Assembly: GCA_021813905.1 (NCBI GenBank)
Contig: JAKAJH010000015.1
Coordinates: 1-55,570 of the forward strand
Length of the DNA stretch: 55,570 nucleotides
Direction: 5' to 3'
DNA from: Bacteroidota bacterium
GTDB lineage: Bacteria; Bacteroidota; Ignavibacteria; UBA10030
The notes under the pieces are model-generated. The model was not told where the DNA came from. It searched no databases and was given only the letters and a program-made list of their open reading frames with translations. Within the stretch, counting starts at the first letter, position 1. Each line of letters opens with the position of its first letter. The position numbers and the translations under genes were made by a program. Of the stretch, positions 28,105-37,170 are shown one piece after another.

Positions 28105-29394
28105 ATGGCAGATCCCGCAATGATCCCGGCGAGTACCGAACGTCTGCCCGGCCGGCTCCTTCGCCGGAGCGGACCGATCCTGATCAGCGTCATTCTGTGG
28201 GCGCTGACCATCGATCGCGCCGACATCCTCGTCGCCGGCATCCGGTCATTCGGCGTGAGCATGGCGCTCTTCATGACGGCTCCTGCGAAGGCCTGGGCGA
28301 TGATGTCCACGGCACTGACGGAAGCGTGGATCGCATGCGCTTTCTGGCCCGTCATTCTTGCCGTCTTCACGGCGGTGGCGGTCCTGCCGGAGGAAGTCCG
28401 CGGGAACCTGCGCACCCGCATCGCTCCGGTGGAACGACTCGTCACCTCGCTTCCGCGCAATCCCCGATGGACGGCAGGCGTGTGGCTGCTGGCATTCTTC
28501 GTGTTCGTCGCAATCGAAGCGCCGATCCTCGTCACGACGGATCCGCTGACGCAGGGCGACCTCGGAACAACGCGGCTGGTGCCGCCGCTGAGCGCCACCA
28601 CCGTCGCCGACCGGCAGATACCGGAAGCCGGGCCGGGGAGTTCCGGCCTGGAAACCATGCTCGCGCGCGACCTCGTGACGCTCCGGATCCGATCGGCGCC
28701 GCCCGAGCGTTCCGGCAACGCGGATCATCCGATGGTCTTCCTGCTCGGCACCGACAGCGTCGGGCGCGACGTGCTGAGCCGCGTCATCGTCGGCACACGC
28801 GTGTCATTGATGATCGGCATTCTGGCGACCGTCGGCGCGCTTCTCCTCGGCAGTCTGATCGGATTTGTGGCCGGCCTCGCAGGCCGGTGGCCCGACAGCA
28901 TCCTGATGTGGATCGTGGACGTGTTCCTCTCCATTCCCTCGCTGTTCCTGGTCATTACGTTCGCGTTCTTTCTCGGAAACTCTGTCGCCCAGCTGATCCT
29001 CGTGCTGGTGCTGTCCGGTTGGATGGGGGTGGCGCGGATCGTCCGCGGTGAAGTGCTTCACCTGCGACGGCGCGAGTTCGTGCTTGCGGCCCGGCTGTTC
29101 GGCCAGCGGAGCGGCACGATCATCCGGCGGCATCTTCTGCCTAACGTTTTGCCGACGATCCTGACGGCGGCAATCCTGCAGGTCAGCGATACGATTCTGG
29201 CCGAAGCGGCACTCGGATTTCTGGGATACGGCGTCCAGCCGCCGGTCCCCAGCTGGGGAAACATGCTGGGCGAAGCGGTCGCGCATCTCGAGACCGCCTG
29301 GTGGCTGGCGGTATTTCCCGGACTCTGCCTGGTGACCCTGCTGATCTCCCTGCATCTGCTCGCAGACGAGTTGCAGCAGGAATGGAAGGCCTAG
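28105..29394 (+). CDS. Peptide ABC transporter permease, DppC-like, with N-terminal extension
   Basis: 429 residues. The C-terminal half is a typical DppC permease: LGTDSVGRDVLSRVIVGTRVSL, EFVLAARLFG coupling loop, EAALGFLGYG and PSWGNML. Oddity: about 130 residues at the front include several extra hydrophobic segments (about 20-90 and 125-150), beyond the single N-terminal helix usual for the family. Start at 28105 lies four bases after the previous stop. Ends four bases before the kinase gene, so importer and kinase are likely co-transcribed. Confidence 0.88.
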   Translation: MADPAMIPASTERLPGRLLRRSGPILISVILWALTIDRADILVAGIRSFGVSMALFMTAPAKAWAMMSTALTEAWIACAFWPVILAVFTAVAVLPEEVRGNLRTRIAPVERLVTSLPRNPRWTAGVWLLAFFVFVAIEAPILVTTDPLTQGDLGTTRLVPPLSATTVADRQIPEAGPGSSGLETMLARDLVTLRIRSAPPERSGNADHPMVFLLGTDSVGRDVLSRVIVGTRVSLMIGILATVGALLLGSLIGFVAGLAGRWPDSILMWIVDVFLSIPSLFLVITFAFFLGNSVAQLILVLVLSGWMGVARIVRGEVLHLRRREFVLAARLFGQRSGTIIRRHLLPNVLPTILTAAILQVSDTILAEAALGFLGYGVQPPVPSWGNMLGEAVAHLETAWWLAVFPGLCLVTLLISLHLLADELQQEWKA

Positions 29395-29398
29395 TCCG

Positions 29399-32300
29399 AT
29401 GGCCGCACTGAATGCCCGGTACGAAGTCGTGCGCCAGCTCGGTGTCGGTTCGACGGGAGAGATCTATCTCGCGCTGGACTTCCTTCATGACGGATTGCCC
29501 GTCGCCATCAAGCGTGCGCCCGCGCGGAGTCTCAGCGAAGAGCTGTTCCAGGAGATCCGGAGAGAGTTTTTCATTCTCAGTGGTCTCGATCATCCGAATC
29601 TTGCAAAGGCCTTCGACATCGGCGTGTGCGAACGCGACGCCCCGCCTTTCCGCGTCGGCGACGTGTTCTCCGTCCGGGAATATGTGGACGGCCTGGCTTT
29701 GCAGCAGGCAGCAGCAGGATTGTCGTGGTCCGATCTCTGCGAACTGGCGTTCCAGCTCGCATGCACGGTGGACTACGTGCATCGTCACCAGCTGATCCAC
29801 CACGACATCAAGCCGGAAAACATCCTCGTCAGCGACGGTATGATCAGCGGTGAGCAGGTGCCGGTCGCCCGGCTCATCGACTTCGGGTTCGCGATCGCTG
29901 CGGTCTCGCCCGGCACGTCCGTCCGCGGCACACTGGACTATCTCGCGCCCGAACTGATCAGTCGCACCGCCTCCGATCACCGCGTGGACCTGTACTCGCT
30001 CGGGATGACGCTGTTCCGCGTCATTGCCGGTCACCTTCCGTTCGAAGACCTGCCCACGATCGAAAGCCTCAAACGCCGCCAGACAGTCGCGCTGCCGCCG
30101 CTTGAGTCCTACCGGCGCGACGTGCCTCCGGCACTGGCAACCATGGTCGCTCGTTTGTGCGACCCCGATCCCGATCGGCGCCCCCGACGCGGGCAGGAAG
30201 CTGCCGAGATCATCGCCCCGATCCTCCGTCGAAGAGAACTCTTCGAATCGTACTATCGCCGCATCCGGCCGCATCTCCTCATCGGACGCCGTCAGGAGAT
30301 CCGGCACGTGACCCGCCATCTCGGCATCGAATCCGGCGAGATGCCGCATCCCGCCGGCAGCCGCCGAAGCCCCCTTTTCATAGTCGGCCCCTCGGGCATT
30401 GGCAAGACGCGGGTGCTGAGTGAAGTGCAGAGACTCGCCCGCTCGGCCGGCCTGATGACGCTGCACGCCATCTGTACACCGGGGAGTGCCCGGCCGCTCG
30501 CCGCGCTTCTGCCCGTCATCAAAGAATTAGCGTATTCGTGTCATACCTCCCTCCGCCAGGAACACAATCTGCCGCTGTCGGGAGACAACCTGATCGAATC
30601 GCTGTTGCCCATCCTCCGCACCCATGGCGCCGGAACCGAGTCCATGCCGATGGAACGGCTGTCCCGACGCGCGGCGGAGGAAGTGCTGTGGTTTCTGCAG
30701 AACTGCTCCTTCAGCCGGCCCGCTCTCCTGTGGATCGATGATCTTGATGCCGCGGATCCCGCGACGCTCGCCGTCTGCCGTGAGCTGGCGACGATGAAGC
30801 ACGCACCGGACCTGTCGCTGATCGTCACCGCGGAATCCGAGGACCGGATCCACGCCCAGTTCGGCGCCCCTCGCGTGGACCCCGCCGGGATCCTGCGCCT
30901 CACTGAACTCGCCGATGGAGAAGTCGCCGAGTTCGTTCGCGTCTTCCTCGATGTCGAATCCGCACCGCCGTCGATCGGAACACAGGTCGTGCAGACGCTG
31001 GGCGGAAACCCGCTGATCCTGTCTGAGTTCCTTTCCCCATTCATGGGCGCCCGCGATCTCTCTCCGTTGAACGCATCGCTCGTTTCCATCCGCTCGGGTG
31101 CTACTCCGCGCGGACTTGCCTCACTGTTCGAGCACCGCTATCGTGCCATCGGTCCGGAGGAACGCCGCGTGCTTGATGTGCTGAGTTGCTTTCCGGTCGA
31201 GGTGGAAGTGGAAACGCTCGCGCAGCTTCTGCCGCTCACGGGCGCTGCGCTTCGACTCATTCTCCTGAAGCTGGTCAACGAAGGGACGCTCACCACCATC
31301 GGACATTTACGGATCGTCCGGTTCTCACATTCGCAGTATCGGCAGTTCGTGCATGAGAGGCTGGGACGCGATCGGGCGACGATGCATGCCCGATTGGCCG
31401 CCGTGCTTGAGGATATGTACGTGGGACAACTTGATGCCAACGCGGCGGAGATCGCCTACCACTGCGAGGAAGCCGGACTGCGACAGAAGGCATTCCGTTA
31501 CTACCGCCAGGCCGCCGCCCTCGAAGAGCGCCGCTCCGCCCATCCGGAAAGCGCGCGCCTTCTGCAGAAGGCACAAGCACTGGCAGCAAGCAGCGAGGAA
31601 CGGTCAGACGTTCTCCGGCAACTTGCTGAGGCGTACCGGCTCGCCGCCGACTACCGGCGCGCCGAGAGTGCCTACCGGGAACTGCTGAGTCTTCCGAACC
31701 TGCCCCGCGCACAACGGTTCGTATTTCTCCGAACACTGGGATCGATCCAGACTATGACCGGCGATGTGCAATCCGCGGGCGACACGTTTCAGCAGGCAGC
31801 GCGGCTTGCCGAGACGTCGGACGAGCGGCTGGCGATCGAACTGGAGCTTGCGAGCCTGGATATCGGCACCGCGAGATACCAGGCGGCCCGGAACCGGCTG
31901 GAGCGGCTTCGGGGCGAGCTTCCCCCGGATACCGGGCCGGAGCTCATCCTTGATGTCCACAATAAGCTCGGAGTTGTGAGTTTTCACGAAGCGCGCTTCG
32001 ACGAAGCACTTCAACTATTCCTTGAAGCGTCACGCGTAGCTGAGAGTCTTGGGAATCCTGACAAGATGATTTCGCCTCTCCTGAACCTGGGGAATGTCCA
32101 CAGCGCAAAAGGCTCATACGACGAAGCTCAAGGCTACTGGGAACGGGCTTTGACTTTGACAAAAAAGGTTGGCAACATGAACCTTGAGGCCCGGATTTCC
32201 AACAATCTGGGCATCACGCAGTACGTGCGAGAGCAGTTTGGCGATGCTTTCCGGAGCTATCAGCGAGCGCTGCAACTCTTTGACAGGCTTGGGAATAGAC

Positions 32301-33109
32301 CGGGCAAAGCATTGGGTATGACCAACCTTGGGGAGGTTCAGTTCGCTCTCGCCGACTACGAGCAAGCGCTCTACAGTTGGGAGGATGCGCTGCGCTTGTT
32401 CGAAGAACTCCAGGACTCGCAGGGCATGTCGGAGACATCTGTCAATATTGCGCATGTTCATGCCATGCTGGGAGATCTGGGGGCAACTCGCCGGTGGCTG
32501 GAATCAGCAGATCAGATCATGAAGACGAGCGGAAGCACGACATTGACCGGCATGGCGGAACGCGTGACTGCATTGCGATGTCATTCGAGCGGCGACGAGC
32601 CAGAGGCGTTGGTGCATGTCAAGGCGGCATGCGAGGCGATGCAGGCGACATCGGACTGGCACGGTCTTGCCTCGACGCTGACCCTCCGCGGATGGATTCA
32701 ATACGCACTCGACCGGCACGGCGATGCCGCAGGATCTTTTCAGGAAGCGCGCACCTTGGGCGATTCCCGACAATTCCGCATCGCGTGCGCTGAGGCCGAC
32801 CTCGGACTCAGTGCCGTTGCGGCGATCGGAACGGTCCAATCCCTCTCTCACCCCCTGGAGTATCTGAAACACGCGCTGGGGCACGTCGAGCAAAGCGCTC
32901 TCACAGAAACCTCGTGGAAAGTGCCGTATGCGCTCGCGCTCGCCTATCACCGGCGGGGCCTGTTGTCAAGAGCGCAGGACTATCTTGAACGCGCCAACAA
33001 GGCACTGCAGAGCCTTGCCGCGCTGTACCGATCAGACGCGTACCGCACGCAATTCCTTTCGTCTCACGGCCGTTCCCTCCCCCTTTCCATTCCGCACCGC
33101 GCGAACTGA
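29399..33109 (+). CDS. Ser/Thr protein kinase-ATPase-TPR sensor protein
   Basis: 1236 residues, no membrane segment. Kinase domain (about 8-275): GVGSTGEIYLA loop, Lys38, catalytic Asp136 in HHDIKPEN, Asp161 in DFGFA, LAPE and DLYSLGM. The residue before the catalytic Asp is His, making it a non-RD kinase not expected to need activation-loop phosphorylation. ATPase domain: Walker A GPSGIGKT at 330-337, Walker B LLWIDDLD (about 445), AAA/STAND-like. Then some ten TPR repeats (about 690-1200). The architecture resembles PknK-type regulators that integrate signals and act on transcription. The TPR codons (roughly 31950-32560) are visibly less GC-rich at third positions than the kinase part. The sigma-54 activator follows nine bases later. 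Confidence 0.9.
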   Translation: MAALNARYEVVRQLGVGSTGEIYLALDFLHDGLPVAIKRAPARSLSEELFQEIRREFFILSGLDHPNLAKAFDIGVCERDAPPFRVGDVFSVREYVDGLALQQAAAGLSWSDLCELAFQLACTVDYVHRHQLIHHDIKPENILVSDGMISGEQVPVARLIDFGFAIAAVSPGTSVRGTLDYLAPELISRTASDHRVDLYSLGMTLFRVIAGHLPFEDLPTIESLKRRQTVALPPLESYRRDVPPALATMVARLCDPDPDRRPRRGQEAAEIIAPILRRRELFESYYRRIRPHLLIGRRQEIRHVTRHLGIESGEMPHPAGSRRSPLFIVGPSGIGKTRVLSEVQRLARSAGLMTLHAICTPGSARPLAALLPVIKELAYSCHTSLRQEHNLPLSGDNLIESLLPILRTHGAGTESMPMERLSRRAAEEVLWFLQNCSFSRPALLWIDDLDAADPATLAVCRELATMKHAPDLSLIVTAESEDRIHAQFGAPRVDPAGILRLTELADGEVAEFVRVFLDVESAPPSIGTQVVQTLGGNPLILSEFLSPFMGARDLSPLNASLVSIRSGATPRGLASLFEHRYRAIGPEERRVLDVLSCFPVEVEVETLAQLLPLTGAALRLILLKLVNEGTLTTIGHLRIVRFSHSQYRQFVHERLGRDRATMHARLAAVLEDMYVGQLDANAAEIAYHCEEAGLRQKAFRYYRQAAALEERRSAHPESARLLQKAQALAASSEERSDVLRQLAEAYRLAADYRRAESAYRELLSLPNLPRAQRFVFLRTLGSIQTMTGDVQSAGDTFQQAARLAETSDERLAIELELASLDIGTARYQAARNRLERLRGELPPDTGPELILDVHNKLGVVSFHEARFDEALQLFLEASRVAESLGNPDKMISPLLNLGNVHSAKGSYDEAQGYWERALTLTKKVGNMNLEARISNNLGITQYVREQFGDAFRSYQRALQLFDRLGNRPGKALGMTNLGEVQFALADYEQALYSWEDALRLFEELQDSQGMSETSVNIAHVHAMLGDLGATRRWLESADQIMKTSGSTTLTGMAERVTALRCHSSGDEPEALVHVKAACEAMQATSDWHGLASTLTLRGWIQYALDRHGDAAGSFQEARTLGDSRQFRIACAEADLGLSAVAAIGTVQSLSHPLEYLKHALGHVEQSALTETSWKVPYALALAYHRRGLLSRAQDYLERANKALQSLAALYRSDAYRTQFLSSHGRSLPLSIPHRAN

Positions 33110-33118
33110 CACAGATCG

Positions 33119-34564
33119 ATGGGAACCCCTTTGCAGCACGGTTCAGGCCTTACTGTCGGCGTCCAGGGATCCGCGGTGTTGCTTCGCGCGCTTCGGCAGG
33201 CCTTCTCCGATTTGGAGCATGTCACGGTCGAGGCCGTCTCCTCGGGCGGGACGGAGTCTCTACAGCAACTCCCGGGCCTGATCGTGGTTGAGGTTCGTCC
33301 GGAACAGTCCAATCTGACCGCATTTCTCGGCGATCTCCGCGCCCGCTTCGGTAGCGCGCCGATCGTTGCGACGAGCGCCGCGGCGGATCACCGCGTGGCC
33401 GTTCAGATGGTCCGCGCCGGAGTGTTGGACTATCTCGTTTGGCCCGACGAACAACACAGGCTTTTCGATATTGTCGAAGGATTGATCGCAGACTCCAGCG
33501 CCCATACCGAGCAGACGGCGTACGTGGAGTCCCAGGCAAAGTCGTTCGATTTTTCGCAGGTGATCGGTCAGTCGCCCGAGATTCAGAAAACCATTGCCAT
33601 GGCGCGCAAGGTGGCCGGGACGGACCACGTCACCGTCCTCATCCTCGGAGAGACCGGTACCGGCAAAGGGCTTCTCGCAAAGGCGATTCATTACGCCAGT
33701 CCGCGGCGGGAACTTCCGTTTGTCGAAATTGCCTGCTCCGCCCTTCCTGAAACCTTGCTCGAATCGGAGTTATTCGGACACGAACGGGGAGCGTTCACGG
33801 ACGCCCGGGAGCGGAAGATCGGCCTGTTTGAAATTGCGGGCCGGGGCACGATCTTCCTGGATGAAATCGGCGACATCAGTGCCGCGGTCCAGTCGAAACT
33901 TCTCAAGGTTCTCGAAGAGAAAACGATGAGACGGGTCGGTGGCGTAAAGGATATTCAGGTCGAGGCACGCATTATCGCCGCGACCAGCCGCAATCTCAAC
34001 GATTTGGTTGCAAAAGGGGCGTTCCGACGGGATCTGTACTATCGCCTCACGATTGTGCCCTTGATGCTCCCGCCGCTTCGCGATCGACGTAGTGATATTC
34101 CGGCACTTGCACAACATTTCCTCAAGCACTTTAGCAGCCAAAACGCGAAATCCGATATTCGGCTGTCAGCCGACGCGCTTCGGCTTCTCGTCGAGCACGC
34201 GTGGGATGGAAATGTCCGCGAGCTCATGCATGCAATCGAACGGGCTGTCGTCTTGACGGAGGAGGAAGAGATCGGGCGGGATCTCTTTACTCTGATCTCC
34301 AGGCATCCCGTCGGTGCAACAGCGGAAGAGCCCGACAAGGAAGCATCTCATGCCGATCAGGCTCCGGAAGACCTTCTGAGCCTCAGTTTGCCCCTCCAGA
34401 ACGCGGACATCGAGCACGCCGAGAAGTTGTTAGTTCGCGAGGTGCTGCAACGCGTTCGAGGCAACAAAAGCCGTGCGGCCGCCATGCTCAAAATCTCGCG
34501 GCCCCGCCTTGAGCGCATCCTGCGCCAGGATCCTGAGTTCTTCCGATCCACCTTCACCAAGTAG
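33119..34564 (+). CDS. Sigma-54 activator (enhancer-binding protein) with a pseudo-receiver
   Basis: 481 residues. Receiver-like domain (about 10-122), AAA+ domain with Walker A GETGTGKG (177-184), the sigma-54 contact loop GAFTDA (224-229, a variant of GAFTGA), Walker B TIFLDEIGD, and a Fis-type helix-turn-helix at the end (GNKSRAAAMLKISRPRLERIL). Oddity: the receiver lacks the N-terminal acidic pair, has Glu58 where the phosphorylated Asp should be and Trp where the conserved Lys should be, so it cannot be phosphorylated in the usual way and Glu may mimic the active state. Control is probably through the kinase-TPR protein encoded just upstream (inference). A likely target promoter lies 190 bp downstream. 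Confidence 0.92.
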   Translation: MGTPLQHGSGLTVGVQGSAVLLRALRQAFSDLEHVTVEAVSSGGTESLQQLPGLIVVEVRPEQSNLTAFLGDLRARFGSAPIVATSAAADHRVAVQMVRAGVLDYLVWPDEQHRLFDIVEGLIADSSAHTEQTAYVESQAKSFDFSQVIGQSPEIQKTIAMARKVAGTDHVTVLILGETGTGKGLLAKAIHYASPRRELPFVEIACSALPETLLESELFGHERGAFTDARERKIGLFEIAGRGTIFLDEIGDISAAVQSKLLKVLEEKTMRRVGGVKDIQVEARIIAATSRNLNDLVAKGAFRRDLYYRLTIVPLMLPPLRDRRSDIPALAQHFLKHFSSQNAKSDIRLSADALRLLVEHAWDGNVRELMHAIERAVVLTEEEEIGRDLFTLISRHPVGATAEEPDKEASHADQAPEDLLSLSLPLQNADIEHAEKLLVREVLQRVRGNKSRAAAMLKISRPRLERILRQDPEFFRSTFTK

Positions 34565-34635
34565 ATCGACCTTCGGCTCCGATCGTGCTGCCGATCTGAA
34601 CCCGAATTCGTGCCCTTTTGCAGGTAGCATCGTCC

Positions 34636-34667
34636 CGTTACACCATGCGTGTAACGAATCGTTACAC
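34636..34667 (+). promoter_or_regulatory. Triple half-site, probable enhancer for the sigma-54 activator
   Basis: Three perfect copies of one 8-base half-site: CGTTACAC (34636-34643), its inverse GTGTAACG (34649-34656) and CGTTACAC again (34660-34667), spaced by 5 and 3 bases, so two overlapping perfect palindromes share the middle copy. They sit about 90-120 bp upstream of a -24/-12 promoter, the usual place for a bacterial enhancer, directly after the activator gene. Confidence 0.75.
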
Positions 34668-34754
34668 CTCTTCCTGCAAATGAGGATCGGTCGTTGAGGG
34701 GTCCGTTTTGATGGATCATTTGCGCAAAATTCGCAGAGAGAAGTGAGATGCACG

Positions 34755-34769
34755 TGGCACACCGATTGC
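34755..34769 (+). promoter_or_regulatory. Sigma-54 (-24/-12) promoter
   Basis: TGGCAC-N5-TTGC with GG and GC exactly ten bases apart, matching the conserved core of the sigma-54 consensus. Transcription would begin near 34781 on the plus strand and read toward the lipoprotein, TPR and histidine kinase genes. Confidence 0.8.
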
Positions 34770-34780
34770 GATGTAGCCAC

Positions 34781-35260
34781 TTGCATCCAAGCGACGAAGA
34801 GCGTTTACGCCGAACTCGTTCGCTTCGGTACATTCAGTGTAAGCCATGTGCCGAAGACTGAGTATCCCCGCGGATTCGTCGGCACCATTCAACTATTCCG
34901 GAAGGAATTCAGGCCAAGACATGCGCGACGCTGCGCGCCGCCTTGTTGACGTCATCGACATAGTGTTCCTGCGGTTCGAAATTGACAGGATCATTCGTTC
35001 ACGGACGCGACCGCGCCGTCAGCGCTTTCGCGATCCGATCCGACCGCCGGAGCGTCCGCCGATCATGCTGCAAGAGCGGGATTCGCGCAAGATTCGTCCG
35101 CGCTCCTGTTCCAACGCAGACATCGTCAATGCGCACGCATCCGGTGATGCGGTGACGGTGTTCATTCGATCACACAGTCAATTGGAAACCGATTCAATCA
35201 CGAAATTCACAACAACTCCAACCCTTCACTGATCTGCCTTCATCCCCAAGGAGGTTCACC
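34781..35260 (+). other. Long leader between the sigma-54 promoter and the lipoprotein gene
   Basis: About 480 bases with no convincing gene. An open frame from 34846 or 34921 to 35232 encodes a very Arg-rich product with weak start signals and no family resemblance. A palindrome TGACGTCA is at 34947-34954. The region is unusually long for a simple leader; it might hold a small RNA or regulatory structure, but I see no specific one. Confidence 0.4.
35248..35254 (+). promoter_or_regulatory. Ideal ribosome binding site
   Basis: AAGGAGG six bases before the ATG at 35261. It is the strongest ribosome site I noticed in the window and suggests high expression of the lipoprotein when the sigma-54 promoter is active. 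Confidence 0.8.
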
Positions 35261-35854
35261 ATGCGGAACACACTTACCGTTTTTGCTGTTGCCGCCCTGT
35301 TGCTGGGATTGGTCAGCTGTACCATCGACAATCCCGTCGGGGCCCCACTTGCGCCGCCTCAAGGCGTTGTTTCATCGTCCGATGCCGGCGGAGTGTATCA
35401 TCCATTCCAGCTGCCTGCGACCTCAGGTCTTCACAAGACGGTCCCGGTCACGGCAACGATCACTGCGGCCGGCGGCGGTCAGATCGCGTTCGAGCATTCC
35501 GAGGGAGCATTCTCGGTGAAGATTGTCCTGACGTTCGGGCCGGGAGCGGTTTCGAAGGACATGGACCTCACGATGCTTGCTGACGATCAGACGCTGGCGG
35601 CGACATTCGGGCCGGACGGGACGAAGTTCGGCACGCCGGGGAGCTTATATTTCGAAGCCCACGGGCTCGATCTGTCATCGGTCTCCAATCCTGCCGACCT
35701 CGTGAAACGTCTTCACTTGCTCTACTTCAACCAGACTACCGGGCTTTGGGAACCGATCTCGGCGAGCGGCTTCAGCGTCGATGTCGCAACGGGCACGGTG
35801 ATCTGCCAGAAGGGCGTTATCGAACATTTCTCTCGGTACGGATTTGGACTCTAA
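35261..35854 (+). CDS. Lipoprotein with ZU5-like beta domain
   Basis: 197 residues. Lipobox LGLVSC near residue 20, then a beta-sandwich-like region with GGGQIAF, FGPGAVSKDMDLTM, FGPDGTKF and the ending VIEHFSRYGFGL. The pattern resembles ZU5-type domains of secreted bacterial proteins, but this is a weak call. First gene after the sigma-54 promoter, with an ideal ribosome site. Likely an envelope protein made in quantity under the activator's control; its role is unknown. Confidence 0.75.
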   Translation: MRNTLTVFAVAALLLGLVSCTIDNPVGAPLAPPQGVVSSSDAGGVYHPFQLPATSGLHKTVPVTATITAAGGGQIAFEHSEGAFSVKIVLTFGPGAVSKDMDLTMLADDQTLAATFGPDGTKFGTPGSLYFEAHGLDLSSVSNPADLVKRLHLLYFNQTTGLWEPISASGFSVDVATGTVICQKGVIEHFSRYGFGL

Positions 35855-35908
35855 CATGTCTCTCGGCATCCATACAAACTCATGCGCGTGAAGGAGAAAG
35901 GATTGACC

Positions 35909-37153
35909 ATGCAAACCATGGATCAGCACAAGAGTTTCGCCGAGAGCATGGGCCATCTGCTCAAGCGCTTTTGTCCGGAGGATCTGCTGAAGATCCTCGG
36001 TGAGGAGCTCGAACAGCTCAAGGCTGTCGAAGCCGAGCTCACCGAAAAGGCAAAGGCCAAAGAGGCCGATTTGCACGGCGAGGCGAGCGTCATCGAGACA
36101 GGGCACCTCGAGAATATCATCACCGAGTGCAGCCGAGGACTTGCGAAGCGACCTTTCCTGGAGCTTCTGCTCGATCTCGGATCACTGTGTCTGAAGTACG
36201 GTGAATTCACCACCGCAAAATCCGTCTACAAGCGGATCATCGAAACGGCAGGATCGGACGCGAAGCTCAGCACGTTGAGCGGCAAAGCGTATGCGAAGCG
36301 CGCGGAAATCCGGCTCCGTCAGGCCCACTGGACGGCGGCTGTCAACGATCTCAAGAAAGCGGCCACACTGTTCAAGAAGGCGAAGGATGCCGAGGGTCTC
36401 GCGATGGTCGAGAACAGCTTCGGCGTCTACGCAACCGAGCAAGGCGATATGAAGAAAGCGGCGTCTCATTTCAAGAAGGCCCAGACGGGATTCGAAAAGG
36501 CCGGAAACAGCGAGCGCGCCAACACCGCGCTGATGAACCTCGGCATCCTGGCAAGTATCGCCGGACGTTGGGAGGAGGGACTCGCGTACTACCAACGTAT
36601 CCTTCCGCAGTTCGAAAAGCTGGGTCAGGTCTCGCGTCTTGTCGAGGTCCATCACAATATCGGCATGCTCTTCCTGGCTAAAGGCGACGCAAAAGCGGCC
36701 ATCAACCAGTTCGACGAGAGCCTGAACCATGCCAGCCTGCTCCACTACCGGGCTTTCATCGGCATGGGGTTCCTCGGGAAAGCTGCCGCATACGCCCGAC
36801 TCACCGATTTTCCGTTGGCAATGGTGTTCGTGCAGCGAGCGCTCGGGATCTTCCGGCAGCTCAGCGACCACCTCAGCATTGCCGATGCGTATAAGGTGAA
36901 GGGGATCATTCACCGCGAACTCGATCGCCCGCAACTGGCCGAGCTGTACTTCCGGACCAGCCTGCGCCTCAACGAGGAATACAACAATCCGTTGAACCTC
37001 GGCGAGACGTACCTGGAACTGGGCCGGCTCTATGTGCGGACAAAGGAACCCGCGAAGGCAGCTCAGGCGCTCAAGAGGGCATCGTCCTACTTCAAGCGAC
37101 TCGGTGCACTGCATGAGGCCAAGAGCGCGCAAACGCTCATGGCAAACGCCTGA
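35909..37153 (+). CDS. Soluble TPR-repeat protein
   Basis: 414 residues with no signal or membrane segment. A charged helical N-terminus (about 1-70) and about seven TPR units (about 75-410), for example AMVENSFGVYATEQGDMKKAASHFKKA and AYKVKGIIHRELDRPQLAELYF. The units resemble the TPR part of the upstream kinase in style. The start at 35909 follows AAAGGA at proper spacing; the ATG at 35882 would add nine residues. No catalytic domain, so an adaptor or regulator. Confidence 0.85.
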   Translation: MQTMDQHKSFAESMGHLLKRFCPEDLLKILGEELEQLKAVEAELTEKAKAKEADLHGEASVIETGHLENIITECSRGLAKRPFLELLLDLGSLCLKYGEFTTAKSVYKRIIETAGSDAKLSTLSGKAYAKRAEIRLRQAHWTAAVNDLKKAATLFKKAKDAEGLAMVENSFGVYATEQGDMKKAASHFKKAQTGFEKAGNSERANTALMNLGILASIAGRWEEGLAYYQRILPQFEKLGQVSRLVEVHHNIGMLFLAKGDAKAAINQFDESLNHASLLHYRAFIGMGFLGKAAAYARLTDFPLAMVFVQRALGIFRQLSDHLSIADAYKVKGIIHRELDRPQLAELYFRTSLRLNEEYNNPLNLGETYLELGRLYVRTKEPAKAAQALKRASSYFKRLGALHEAKSAQTLMANA

Positions 37154-37170
37154 TCGCAAGGGATCGTCGC

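Noticed and set aside
34846-35232. Open frame in the leader of the sigma-54 operon encoding an Arg-rich 128-residue product
   Set aside because: Weak start signals, strongly Arg-biased composition typical of shadow frames in GC-rich DNA, and no domain pattern.
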